Below are positions 12,001 to 21,934 of a stretch of DNA of 64,000 nucleotides, piece by piece. The notes below the pieces were generated by a model. It searched no databases. It was not told the origin of the DNA and saw nothing but the letters and a program-made list of their open reading frames with translations. The first letter of the stretch is position 1. Each line of letters begins with the position of its first letter. The DNA comes from Toxonevra muliebris. Lineage: Eukaryota > Arthropoda > Insecta > Diptera > Pallopteridae. The stretch is from contig OY829330.1 of the NCBI GenBank assembly GCA_963691655.1, positions 1,302,001 through 1,366,000 on the forward strand, written 5' to 3'. The position numbers were made by a program, and so were the translations under genes.

Positions 12001-12177
12001 TCCTAAATATGGCCTACTATCCGATTCATTTTTCGAAAACGCAAAACCTAGACACACAACTTCTCGATCTAAATTAGAAGGCCTAATACCTAACACCAGC
12101 TGATTGCTCGCAGGCAATCTACCTAACTCCGACGAGTCTCCTGCCCTGCTGCCACAGGAGCTCGCACCACATTTCCC
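9088..12177 (-). pseudogene. Gypsy-2 pol, upstream copy linked to gag
   Basis: Encodes protease (DSGA), RT (YLDD), RNase H and integrase for reverse transcription and integration. The frame is open upstream from 12117 to the slippery heptamer at 12171-12177, so pol is expected as a Gag-Pol fusion by -1 frameshifting rather than from its own start. An in-frame TGA at 9652-9654 interrupts integrase just before DNGPQF, exactly as in the other copy; the same frame resumes to 9088. Otherwise RT and RNase H look intact. Because both copies share the stop, it predates the duplication, or it is one sequence duplicated in assembly. Confidence 0.93.
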
Positions 12178-13507
12178 GAATTATTTGGGATACGATTATC
12201 CCCTCTAGGGCCTGTCCGACCCATGGCAGAAGCACTGCCTCCATTATTCCGATTATTTGGAATATCTGTAATGGCCCGTTGGCCCGCCGTACACCGAGGA
12301 CAATCCCGCTTCATTACGCCCGCTCTTCCGCAACCGTAACATTTTATTCCGTTGGGACAGTACGCCGACACATGTCCAAATCGCTTACAGTTGAAGCACC
12401 GGAACGACGCTAGCTTCGACTGTGTTGGTGCCTTTATCCGACGCTCCAATCGTTGATCACGAAGTGGCGCATTAAGTTCCGCGACATCTGGTCCAATCGA
12501 TACGTACGCGAGATCCGGTTCCAGTAGGTTCTTCGACCGACTACTGGGTGGTGGAACAAATGATTCCACGTTTGTCCGAACTGCTTCCAGTCGACGTCCG
12601 AGGGAGACCTATTCGGGCAACGATTTCGGCTCAGCCAAGCCCAGCTGAGTTTTATAGAAAGGCGAAAGATTCGCCATAATTAATCCTAATATCCGACGCT
12701 CGGATAATGGTTCGGAAAGCCTGCCGAACATCCCTTTCATCGCCGCAACATATACTCCAAAGGACTCCGTACCTCCTTGAGTCCGACGTCTGATCTCGTC
12801 CAGTAAAATTTCGTCGTAGTTGGGTGGTAAAAACTCCAACTTTAGCTCCACTACTAGCTCTTGCCAGCTAGACACCATTTTGCGCACCGCGCGGAACCAT
12901 ATAAGCGCCTTTCCTGAAAATAAATCAACCGCACCACGAAGAAGTTGAGTCTCACTGACTCCACGAGCTTCACACAGCTCGTCCACACGCTCCAGGAAGG
13001 CATTGAGAGACAAACCTGTCTTCTCGCCATTGAACTTTACTTCCCACTTGGCCAAATTTTCAAATTTTTCTACGCCTGCGACACCTCCAGCCGAAGGTGC
13101 AGTCCTAACCCCAGGGGTATCTAACCCCACTTCTACTGCAGCCTCCTTCTGCAGAGTTCCCCTCTGAATATTTCCTAACATGGGCCTTGGCACCGCCATT
13201 GGTGCAGCCTCTTCCTCATCCCCACCTACCAGCTCATCAAGCTCAGCTAGAAGCATAACTAGCTTACTTTTGAGCTCCATTTGTTTCACAACATTAATTT
13301 CACAATCTCGGAAATTTTCTCAACAACCGCATCCTTATCCTCTTCAAAAGGAAACGGATAATCAGCGAAAACGTCAACCGATCCCCGCCGTTCGACAACC
13401 CTGGAAGCCCTCAACGACTTCCTCATGACATCCACAGTGTCAATTTTCAGACCCCGAGCCTCCATCTCGTAGGCCAACTCTTCTTGATTTAACCGATTAA
13501 TTTCCAT
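12123..13507 (-). pseudogene. Gypsy-2 gag (capsid and nucleocapsid)
   Basis: I take the ATG at 13505-13507 as start, because the upstream residues in that frame are just hydrophobic leader sequence. The N-terminus (EELAYEMEARG...MRKSLR) looks like a SAP-type segment. A capsid-like region follows, with FNGEKTGLSLNAFLERVDEL near 13010 and IWFRAV. Near the end are two zinc knuckles at about 12290-12400: the first is complete (CFNC...H...C), while the second (CYGCGRAGVMKRDC) lacks the expected histidine. Lesions are a frame change near 13286-13290 and an in-frame TAG at 12609-12611, after which the same frame resumes. Gag would form the particle and bind RNA. Both lesions lie upstream of the frameshift site, so this copy cannot supply full Gag. 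Confidence 0.88.
12134..12177 (-). promoter_or_regulatory. Programmed -1 ribosomal frameshift signal (gag-pol junction)
   Basis: On the minus strand the heptamer G GGA AAT (12171-12177) is in the gag frame and fits the X XXY YYZ slippery rule. After a 7-nt spacer (12164-12170) comes a hairpin: GAG-CTCCTG pairs with CAGGAG-A-CTC around an 11-nt loop (12134-12163), nine pairs with one bulged A. Gag ends at a TAG at 12123-12125, and the -1 frame is open from the heptamer through protease. All elements of a retroviral-type frameshift site are visible; its activity is inferred. Confidence 0.85.
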
Positions 13508-14192
13508 TATGAGATTGAGAGAAAAAAAAATTAAATGAAAAAGAAGAAAGAAAGAAAAAACAAAAATCACAAATTTTCCCAAAGAAATTTCCCACTAGTA
13601 TATACTAGTCACAGATAAAAAAACTAAAACACGAAAATAATATAATAAATAATAAAAAATAAAAATGTTTGTAAAAATAATAACTATAATAAATAATAAT
13701 AATAATAAAAAAATAACGCAAAATTAAAAAAAATATTAACGCAAAAATTTAAATGAAATTTTTTTTAATAAAACGAGGAACCGAAAAACAAAAAAATGAA
13801 CTTTAAATTAACTTTAATTTTAAATTATAAAAGCAAAATCAAATTAAAGAAAAATTTAGTAAAAAAATATAATTAAAAAATAAAAAAAATTTAAAAAAAT
13901 TGAATAAAACCAAAAATTTTTTTTAAAAAAAATTAAAGTAAAAAAAAATTAACGGACTCACCGAACGCAAAACCAAAACCACCAACCAAGTTTTCCGGAC
14001 AAAGTTGGGTACTTCCACACAATTTTTTTTTTCCTTCCAACGGCCGATGTTCAAAATTTGCTGGAACTCGAAATAAAGTTTCTGAAAGGGAAAAAAATTA
14101 TTAGTGACACATTCACTAAAATATAAAAAAAATACAAAAATACACGTTCGTGAGAATTCCGATTCTCAATTTAAATTTCTTAATAAATGAAT
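13508..14192 (-). other. Leader of Gypsy-2, extremely AT-rich
   Basis: Non-coding leader between primer-binding site and gag. From about 13620 to 13960 the sequence is almost only A and T, with long A- and T-runs on both strands, and contains no gene. It is likely the packaging region, although composition alone cannot show that. Confidence 0.6.
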
Positions 14193-14210
14193 GCCCCACG
14201 TTGGGCGCCA
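14193..14210 (-). promoter_or_regulatory. Primer-binding site, tRNA-Lys(CUU)
   Basis: The plus strand reads GCCCCACGTTGGGCGCCA, which is the 3' end of insect tRNA-Lys(CUU) including CCA. The minus-strand element RNA therefore carries its 18-nt complement, three bases from the LTR end at 14214. The tRNA match is from memory of the tRNA sequence. Confidence 0.88.
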
Positions 14211-14213
14211 ATT

Positions 14214-14526
14214 TGTCACCGTCACTTTCGCGCTCAAATTAAATTAAAGGAGAAAGACGGAACCTCTGCGTTGCCAGCTATCTCAGTGGAGAAGTGGTCG
14301 CAGGTTCAAAATAAAATGAAAATAAGAATAAAAAAAAAATATATTTTTTTGGAAACGCTCGATTTCTGTAGCTCAATACTGAGCTACCGCACAATTTTAC
14401 AAAATGTAAAATTAAATTTCACCCGCACAACCTGCTGGGCTCACGAGCACACAAACGGACTTTCACAAATTTTAAAAAGAAAGGAGAGAAAATAAAGTTA
14501 GTAGTAGGAGAAGCCTACTCCACAAC
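14214..14526 (-). repeat. Right (5') LTR segment of Gypsy-2
   Basis: Near-identical to 3852-4151 and placed correctly next to the primer-binding site. It carries 11 bp (about 14222-14232) missing from the left copy. It ends abruptly at non-LTR reverse-transcriptase sequence. Confidence 0.85.
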
Positions 14527-14941
14527 ACGTAACATCATGGCTATTGCAAATTTATAATGCTTGCCTAAAATTCTCGTACATTCCCAAAGCTGGAGTGAGT
14601 CTCGTGTAGTCTTCATACCCAAAGCAGGGAAGGCGTCCCATACCAACCCAAAGGACTTCAGACCGATCAGTCTGTCCTCCTTTCTCTTAAAAACACTAGA
14701 AAGGGTTCTTGATTTTCATATCAGGAACTCCATCAATCCCACTCTTTTATTCAAATCACAGCATACCTATACTAAAGGGAAGTCTGTGGAAACAGCGCTA
14801 CATGTACTCATTGAGGAAGTTGAGAAATCACTTTCCAACAAAGAATACACGCTTGCAGTGTTTCTCGATATCGAGGGGGCTTTCAACAATGTCTGCCCCG
14901 ACGCTGTCGTTAATGCCTTAATAAATCTTAATCTTGATGTT
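14527..14941 (+). pseudogene. Non-LTR element A, RT part 1 (split by Pao-1)
   Basis: Reads as the middle of a non-LTR reverse transcriptase: SRVVFIPKAGK, DFRPISLSSFLLKTLERVL, and the catalytic-region block LAVFLDIEGAFNNV with the first catalytic Asp in FLDIEGAF. It begins abruptly at the LTR of Gypsy-2 and needs small frame corrections before 14600. It stops at 14937-14941 (ATGTT), where Pao-1 is inserted. The frame resumes after the same ATGTT at 22788-22792. Together with the right-hand part it belongs to a group that carries a C-terminal RNase H (I/R1/LOA-like). Confidence 0.88.
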
Positions 14942-15348
14942 TATTGAAGACATGGATTTAATAGTTTTGTGATGCATCTAATGTGCGGCGTACTTCATTT
15001 TTCCTTTATAAATTTTTGAATTGTGGCAACTCCAGAGCCCAAATATGTAAAAATTTATAATATTACTACTTTTTTTGAATTTATGTAATTATAGGTACCG
15101 ATAAGTATATACGAATTTGATATTTTTTTTTTCTTTTTGGAATCTTACAAGCGTTAAGTTGCATTCTCTCTTCATTTCTTACTTGAATTTTCTTTCATAT
15201 ATAAAATTATTTCTACTATTTAAAATTTGTTCTTGTACTGAATTTATTCACAATTAATAAATTATAGTTGAAAATTGTTTCTGAACAATTACATTCAACT
15301 CGCGCAGTTTTCATTTATCTCATCGAGCAAGTATCACATACTTGCACA
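14942..15348 (+). repeat. 5' LTR of Pao-1
   Basis: Begins TATTGAAGACATGG, where the 3' LTR has TGTTGAAGACATGG, so the terminal TG is mutated in this copy. It ends TTGCACA, immediately before the primer site. An AATAAA near 15256 could serve polyadenylation. Confidence 0.9.
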
Positions 15349-15363
15349 TGGTCCTTCGAGCCG
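15349..15363 (+). promoter_or_regulatory. Primer-binding site, tRNA-Tyr
   Basis: TGGTCCTTCGAGCCG is complementary to the 3' end of insect tRNA-Tyr including CCA over 15 nt and directly follows the LTR. tRNA-Tyr priming fits the Pao clade. Confidence 0.85.
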
Positions 15364-16588
15364 TCCGAAAAAACGAATCGGCACCGATCTCTACTAAGTA
15401 CATAACCAAGAAAATAATCTTGTGGTGAAAACACCATCAAACAGGGAAGTTGCTGTGCGGAAAAATAAAATTTTACATATAATTAAAAAAAAAAAGAAAA
15501 AAAAGACATTCAAAAGTAAAATTGTGTGAAAGCTAACGCACATTGTGAAAAAATAAAAAATCAGTGTGCGCCGGTAAAACCAGAGCGATATACACAGCGC
15601 TACATCGACGGGAACAGCTACCGCAGAATCATCAGCATCAACTTTACCACCACCGTCAATAGCAGCACCGCCAGCATCACCACCATCAAAAGCATCACCA
15701 CCGTCAACAGGAGCACCGCCAGCATCTATCAGCGTCGTCACCACAACCCTAGCAGCAACCGCAGCAGAATAACCAGTAGCAGCACCAACAACTACTGCAG
15801 AAATCATAGTAGCATAGTTCAAAAATAACCACAACAGCAAACGGTGACCTAGGGGGGAATACATAGTCTAACAACATCCGCATAAAACCCTAAATAATGG
15901 CAAGAACAACAGCACGTAAGACAAAACGCACCCAGGTGGAAAAGTCTGAGTAAGTTGGAAACAGAAAAAACCATCTCATATTCTAACAAAATTTATTATT
16001 TAAGTTGGAAATAAAACAAAAAAAAATAAAAAACCCATCTCATATTATAACATTTATTCTCAATCTCGAATTTTCCAAAAATTGCGGTATACATATACAT
16101 GAGAACCGCAATTGCGGAACTTATATACATTTAATATATATAATTCAGTAGATAACATTTTGGCGCATAATTTTTATATATCGTTCTCTTTTCCGCGCAT
16201 TTTCTATCTCACATATATATTCGCTCTCAAAATATATATATCTAAAATTCTCTCAGTCAAATAAAAATTCACCTCGATCTTTTTCGCTTCAAACTTATAT
16301 CGAAACTTCACACGCAAAATATTGCAAAGTGACTTTCAAACAGTTGATAGTACAAAATAATTTGCATTTTCAATATTCGCTCCAAACATAATTTGAATTC
16401 GCCGAAAATGAAAAATAAAGAAACTTTATGATTTCTAAATTCTCACACAGAAAATTAAAGAAGAAGCATAATTTTATTTGTGCATATAAGTTTGTATAAC
16501 CAAATTTAACTTTCTTTAATTCATATAATACAACCCAGTGAGCATTGGAACATGCCATTTGTAGTATATATTGCAAAGTTTTCTCATT
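15364..16588 (+). other. Pao-1 leader, first half
   Basis: Untranslated leader. Between about 15590 and 15840 it is rich in CAN/AGC trinucleotides (imperfect CAGCA and CACCACC runs), which leave an open frame of about 100 codons that reads as low-complexity Thr/Ser and is probably not a gene. The remainder to 16588 is AT-rich with no feature I recognise. Confidence 0.5.
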
Positions 16589-17063
16589 AATTGAATATTT
16601 AAGTACACAGCAACCCCTCGCTTGTGTAATCTGACTTTGGTATCCAATTTAAAAATTTTTTTTTTCTCTCTGCTCGCTCAATATTTCTTTTTATTATTAA
16701 TTGGGTATCTAAGTGCACAACAACCTCCCGCTTGTGTAATCGGTTTAAGGTATCCAATATTGTAAGAAATTTAAGAAATATTGTTAATTTGTTCTCAATC
16801 TCATTGATTGAATATTTAAGTACACAGCATCCCCCCCGCTTGTGAAATCAATTTTAGGTATTCAATACTTTAAGGAATATTTTTCTCAATCTCTAACAAA
16901 ATTATTGGTTTTCTCTAATCATTGATTGAATATCTAAGTTCGAAGCACCAATAATTTAAGAAATAATTTTAATATTTCTCTCATTCGACTTTCTATTGTC
17001 GTTTATTGGATATATAAGTGCACAACAACCTCCCGCTTGTGTAATCGGTCTTCAGTATCCAAT
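16589..17063 (+). repeat. Array of about 60-nt stem-loop repeats in the Pao-1 leader
   Basis: Five related units start near 16589, 16699, 16805, 16921 (partial) and 17004. Each opens with ATTGRRTAT, has AAGTRCACA, a C-rich centre and CGCTTGTG, and closes with RGTATCCAAT. The outer ends are complementary (ATTGGRTA / TATCCAAT), as is CACA with TGTG inside, so each could fold as a long hairpin. The linkers between units are AT-rich and diverged. Confidence 0.85.
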
Positions 17064-17231
17064 TATTTTTTAACATTATTTACTTTAAAATACCCTACCC
17101 AGTTGGAAAACATTCGGTTTCAAGAGTAGTATAAGAATTTAATATTCTCGACAACAAAATCTTATTCAAAACTGCCATTCAGCAATTTTCTCTAAGTTAT
17201 ATATAGTTTTTTTTACAAAAAATAAATAAAA

Positions 17232-18243
17232 ATGGAAGGTGAAAATTTAGATAAGCCCCAAACCCAGTCAGGTCCCACAACACGCTCCAAATTGCAAAGC
17301 GAAGATGATCCAAGGATATTACGCAAATTCACATTTGAATCGGATCGTTTAATCGCTTTTGTCACAAAATGGTCAGGAACCCCAATAGAAGAACATACTG
17401 AGTCCCTTCTCGAAGTAGATCTACAAGAACTCAATCAACACTGGACAATAGCAGTGCAGTCATACGAAGGAGTTTTCATGGCTTGTATGACAGCTCAATC
17501 CGAAAGATCAGTGGATAGAAAATACAACACCTGTAGTGAAAATTTCAAAAGGTGTAAAGCGCAAATAAGCGATAATTTAAAAATGCTGAAACCCATTCCC
17601 ACTCATTCATCACACCCACTAGATCCACAAATCTCTTCTCAATCCCACTTCTCTTCAGATCCCTCAGGTATTTGTATAAAAATACCACCCTGTGATACTG
17701 ACATATGTTATGGAGGCTATGAAGAATGGCCATCTTTCCGAGATATGTTCACAGCAGTATATACATATTAACCACCCCAAGTTAACCCCAGCACAAAAAT
17801 TATATCATCTACGATGTAAAACAAAGGGCACAGATGCAGCCATCGTGAAGCATTACCCCCTGAGCAATGAGAATTTCGATCTTGCTTGGAATGCTTTGAA
17901 GTCGCGATATGAGAACCGGAGAATCTTAGTGGACAACCAGCTGAAAACTCTTTTGAACATCCCAGCTATTAGCACAGAAAATAATGAGGCTATCCAAAGA
18001 ATCCAGACAACGATCAACAATTGCTTGTCGATCCTCATCACACAAGGGGTGTCGGTGGATACCTGGGACCCAATCCTAATATACTTATGCTCTTCAAAAC
18101 TTCCTGATGAAACTCTATCACTGTGGGAACAGTCTCTCACTTCAAGAAGGGAATTACCACTCTGGTCAGAGATGGACACATTTTTGACGAATAGCTATGA
18201 AATCGTGGAAAGACTGAGCACTTACCGGCCAGTCAAACCCTAA
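17232..18243 (+). pseudogene. Pao-1 gag
   Basis: Starts at ATG 17232 after an A-rich leader end. The Gag domain common to BEL/Pao elements is recognisable: YEEWPSFRDMFTAVY near 17720-17760, then INHPKLTPAQKLYHLRCKTKG, RYENRRILVDNQL and LPLWSEMDTFL. A frame change at about 17762 splits it: the first frame stops at 17771 while the homologous sequence continues in another frame to 18243. No zinc knuckle follows. The stretch 18244-18418 lacks cysteines in any open frame before protease, although BEL Gags usually carry CCHC motifs there. See the knuckle ORF at 21935-22409. Confidence 0.88.
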
Positions 18244-18325
18244 GTAAACCCTAGTACCCTTTCCCAAAACCCGTTCAAAATTACTCGTATTTTCAAAATA
18301 AATACAGACAACAATTTCACACCAT

Positions 18326-20408
18326 ATCGCTGACGAAAATTCTGTCAATAATCAAATAACCTCTCCGATTACTGACGATTCTAGGGATTCTCACTCAAGT
18401 AGTAACAATCAAGTCCTTATGCATTATGCGTGCAATAAAGAAAAAACATTGTTACCTACCGCTATAGTTCCCATCCTACACTTAGGTGAAACTTATAATG
18501 TTCGTGCTCTAATTGATCAAGGATCACAAAAAACCTTTATCTTATCAAAGGTTAAAAACCTTCTTCAATTACCCACAAAAAAGCTTCATTACGAAATCTC
18601 AGTCATGGGTGGGAAAGTAGTTCAAACCTCCAATCAAATTTGTTTCATGACCCTATGTTCCACTAATCTCGAATTTAAGGTGGATACACAAGCAATACTT
18701 CTCCCTCAACTCACACATTTCCTACCAACATTTAGGGTGAACGAAACAGAGATAGAAAAGTATTCTTCTCTCACACTTGCATATCCAAGTTGTTTTACGA
18801 CAGCGCGGATTGATATGGTAATAGGTAGTGATCTGATCCCCCAAATTATCTTGCAAGGCCTTCTACCCAGCCTTGGTGGCAGTCTCTTAGCACAGAACAC
18901 CATATTTGGCTGGATCCTCAGCGGCCCGATTCCAGAGAAGATATCCATCTTCACCACTCAGGTGATTGAGTCATCAAATGACTCCCTTAACACCCTGTTA
19001 AGAAAATTCTGGAAGCAAGAGGAGATTACTGATTCCCCATATCTTTCTGAAAACGATGAAGTTTGTGAAAGATTTTATCAAGACACTACAACACGAAGAC
19101 CTGATGGTCGTTATGTGGTAAGGCTCCCTTTTAAATCCACTTTTCCTAAAATAGCAGCGTTAGGACACTCAAGACCCGCAGCTCAACAACAATTTCTTAG
19201 TATTGAGCGAAATTTAGAGAAGAAGGGCGAGTTAAAAAAGACATACTCCGATGTCTTAACGGAATACATATCCCTCGATCACATGAAACTCACATCTTCT
19301 CGTGCGATAATCCGTGACGGAAAATATATCTCCTTTTATTTGCCGCATCACGCAGTCATCCGTCCCGAAGGTAAAACTACCAAAGTTCGAGTAGTGTTTA
19401 ACGCCTTCTAGAAACTCTAGTTCGGGTCTCTCTTTAAATGATGTTCTCCACACTGGCCCTACCCTTCAAAATAACTTGATGCTTTTAATTCTCAAAAGGA
19501 GACTATATAAATTTGTTTTCAATGGCGACATTGAAAAAATGTATCGCCAAATTCTCATCCACGAAGATGATATAGATTTTCAACGAATCCTCTTTCGTAG
19601 AGCGCCCCACCAACCCATAGAAGACTTCCAGTTAAAAACTGTCACATTTGGTGTAAATTGCGCTCCCTACTTGGCCATAAGAACCCTGCATCAATTGGCA
19701 CAGGACTTAAGAGAGCAATTCCCTCGAGCTTCGAAAATCCTCCTGCAAGAAACGTATGTGGATGACATACTTTCCGGTGGACATGATCTCCAATCCACTA
19801 TTAACTCAATGTCTCAAGTCATTCAAGCTCTGAACTCAGCAGGATTTCCACTCAGAAAAATGACTACCAATGATCCCAAAATTCTCGAAAAAATCCCAAA
19901 AAAAGATCTGTTAGACTCTGATTTTTTACGATTCCAGAGTACTAGTTCCACAAAAACCCTTGGAATTCGCTTTAATGCATTGCAAGACTCTTTCTCTTAC
20001 TCTTTCCAAGCGATACCTATATTAAATTCTGCCACAAACCGCCAAATCCTCTCTGCGGTGGCAAAACTTTTTGATCCGGCAGGATGGCTATTGCCAATAA
20101 TGATTCAGGCGAAGATCCTTCTCCAACAACTCTGGTTAGAAGGAACCGACTGGGATGAATGCGTTAAGGCCAATTCGTTGCAAAAATGGAACGCTTTCAA
20201 CGAAAATATGAATATGATCGAAAAGATCGAGATTCCTCGCTGGGTTAAATTCTCGCCAGGTGCACAGATTCAACTTCATGGATTCTGTGATGCCTCGGAA
20301 AAAGCGTATTGTGCTTGTGTGTACATACGGGCCCAAGATAAGAGCAATTCTATAACTTCGCATTTGCTTTTTCCGAAAATTACGAAAACTCGCAATTCCA
20401 CCGACTGA
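18326..20408 (+). pseudogene. Pao-1 pol: protease, RT, start of RNase H
   Basis: Aspartic protease has the DQGS form (RALIDQGSQKTFI near 18510). It is followed by the conserved linker NTIFGWILSGP, the RT region (LPHHAVIRPEG, TKVRVVF), a frame change at about 19410, then RT with [11 protein letters not shown] and the active site YVDD near 19755. RNase H begins ([15 protein letters not shown], near 20285) but is cut short at 20408. The expected central RNase H block is missing, so an internal deletion near 20400 is likely. The protein would make cDNA from element RNA. Frame 2 is open upstream of the first ATG (18419) to roughly 18326. Confidence 0.88.
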
Positions 20409-21783
20409 TTCCCTAACACAGGAGGAAGTCAAATTTGTTAAGCTTCGTTTAATTGTGCTTACTCAGTCGACTCATTTCAGTCGAGAGTATGAAGCATTGG
20501 TTACCTCTAAACCCATAAGTAAAAAGAGCTCCCTGCTACCCTCAACCCACTTCTGGACACAACTGGTGTTCAACCCACTTCTGGACACAACTGGTGTTCT
20601 GAGAGTTAATGGGCGTCTCACTTACTCTGCTTTGAGTTACAATGAGCGCCATCCCATCATAATCCCCGAAAACTCCAGATTTTGCATTTTGTATCTTGAG
20701 TTCCTCCATTCAAATCTCTTACATACAGAGAAACAACTCATGATTCGCATGATATAGCAAGAATTCTATATTCCGAGACTGAAACCCAAAATAAAAAAGT
20801 GTATTTTTCAGTGTAAAATATGCACCATCTATAAACAAAAAATACGATCTCAAATCATGGCAGCACTCCTTCCAGAGCGCTCTTCCTATTCGTTACCATT
20901 TCACACGACCGGGGTTGATTTTGCGGGCCCCTTCCAAGTCAAATCCTCCATATTACGTCGTGCCTCACTTCTTAAAGCATATGATTGCGTTTTTGTGTGC
21001 TTTTCAACCAAAGCCATTCATTTGGAAGTGTGCTCGGAACTTACCACGGAAGCTTTCTGTGCAGCTTTTGCCCGATTCGTAAGCCGTCGAGGATTACCAA
21101 ATAAGATGAAGTCAGATAATGGCAAAACTTTCGTTGGGGCGCAACGCGCCTTACGTAACGACTTCTCTCTTTTTCTCAAAACCATTTCCACAAAGTACGC
21201 TTCTCAAAGTGTCAATTGGCAATTTATCCCTCCACATGCCCCACATATGGGCGGTCTGTGGGAAGCAGATGTTAAAAGTTTCAAACTACTCCTTAGGAAA
21301 GTTGCAGGAACTCATAACTTCACCTTTGAAGAGTTCACTACCCTTCTCATTCGTAAAGAGGCAGCGTTGAACTCTCGGCCTCTCTCTTCGATGTCTCAAG
21401 ACCCAAACGATCTCCTCGCTCTTACACCAGGACATTTTCTTCGGGGTGCTCCTCTTCTCTCACTCCCAGAACCAAATCTATCGCTGGCAAGTCATTGGCA
21501 GAAACTAAAGGCACTGCACCACCAGTTCAGCAACCGGTGGAAGAACGAATATCTAAAAGAACTCCATAAAAGGTACAAATGGAAGTGCCCACAAAGTAAT
21601 ATTTCCGAAGGAGATATGGTAGTCATCCGAGATGATTTACTTCCGCCTAATGAATGGCAGCTCGGTCGAATAGTCAAATTACATCTTGGTCCCGACAAAA
21701 ATGTAAGAGTGGCTGATGTTCGCACTCAGAATTGCATGCTGGTACGGCCTATTGTAAAGCTGTGTGTACTACCTTCTAAGTAG
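20409..21783 (+). pseudogene. Pao-1 pol: RNase H tail and integrase
   Basis: Begins after the RNase H deletion. A 28-bp exact tandem duplication (20543-20570 and 20571-20598) shifts the frame by one, and an in-frame TAG sits at 20755-20757. The frame continues past it into integrase: GVDFAGPF, VFVCFSTKAIHLEV, SDNGKTFVGA, IPPHAPHMGGLWEA and LNSRPL are all present, followed by the typical C-terminal DLLALTPGHFL and GDMVVIRDD segments. It ends at TAG 21783. From about 20857 the integrase frame is open and looks the best preserved part of the element. Confidence 0.9.
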
Positions 21784-21920
21784 AAACTTTATCCCCAACC
21801 TCTCTTCTAGTTTTCTCTAAACTACTTTCTCTCCTACATCTTTTAAAGCTTGCTCTAAACTACTGTAAACCCTACTTGCGCTCAATGATTCATTTCATTT
21901 ATATATACAATTACTAATTC

Positions 21921-21934
21921 TTTTATTTTTGCAG
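21921..21934 (+). promoter_or_regulatory. Candidate splice acceptor upstream of the Pao-1 third ORF
   Basis: TTTTATTTTTGCAG is a polypyrimidine tract plus AG. The knuckle frame is open from directly after it. No matching donor was identified. Confidence 0.5.

Larger units (their letters stand above)
4708..12029. repeat. 3661-bp tandem duplication inside Gypsy-2
   Basis: Every landmark in 4708-8368 recurs exactly 3661 bp later (pol stop 5991 and 9652, integrase start 5933 and 9594, 85-bp repeats 4994 and 8655). The two copies read as identical except for three substitutions within five bases near 8045-8049 versus 11706-11710, which change two residues after protease. The breakpoints lie in the 3' non-coding region and near the start of protease, not at LTR edges, so this is not a simple LTR-LTR exchange. 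Only a few bases (around ACATACATTAT) are shared at the junction near 8369. Confidence 0.95.
3852..14526 (-). mobile_element. Ty3/gypsy LTR retrotransposon Gypsy-2 with internal duplication
   Basis: The element reads right to left: LTR segment (14214-14526), primer-binding site (14193-14210), AT-rich leader, gag, -1 frameshift site, pol, then terminal LTR-like sequence. LTR segments at 3852-4151 and 14214-14526 are nearly identical except for an 11-bp gap near their left ends. A 3661-bp tandem duplication (4708-8368 and 8369-12029) repeats most of pol plus part of the 3' region. The exact LTR length is unresolved: the shared segment is about 300 bp, but the best purine tract on the minus strand (about 5320-5335) would imply about 1.47 kb with the right-hand LTR truncated. 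No convincing target-site duplication was found, and the right end abuts a non-LTR fragment directly. Confidence 0.85.

Noticed and set aside
15526..15828. 100-codon Thr/Ser/Arg-rich frame in the Pao-1 leader
   Set aside because: Low-complexity CAN trinucleotide repeat; no domain, and located in a retrotransposon leader.
17232..21934. Splice donor at ATGGAAG|GTGAAA joining gag start to the third ORF
   Set aside because: The resulting frame does not match the zinc-knuckle frame and meets a stop quickly.
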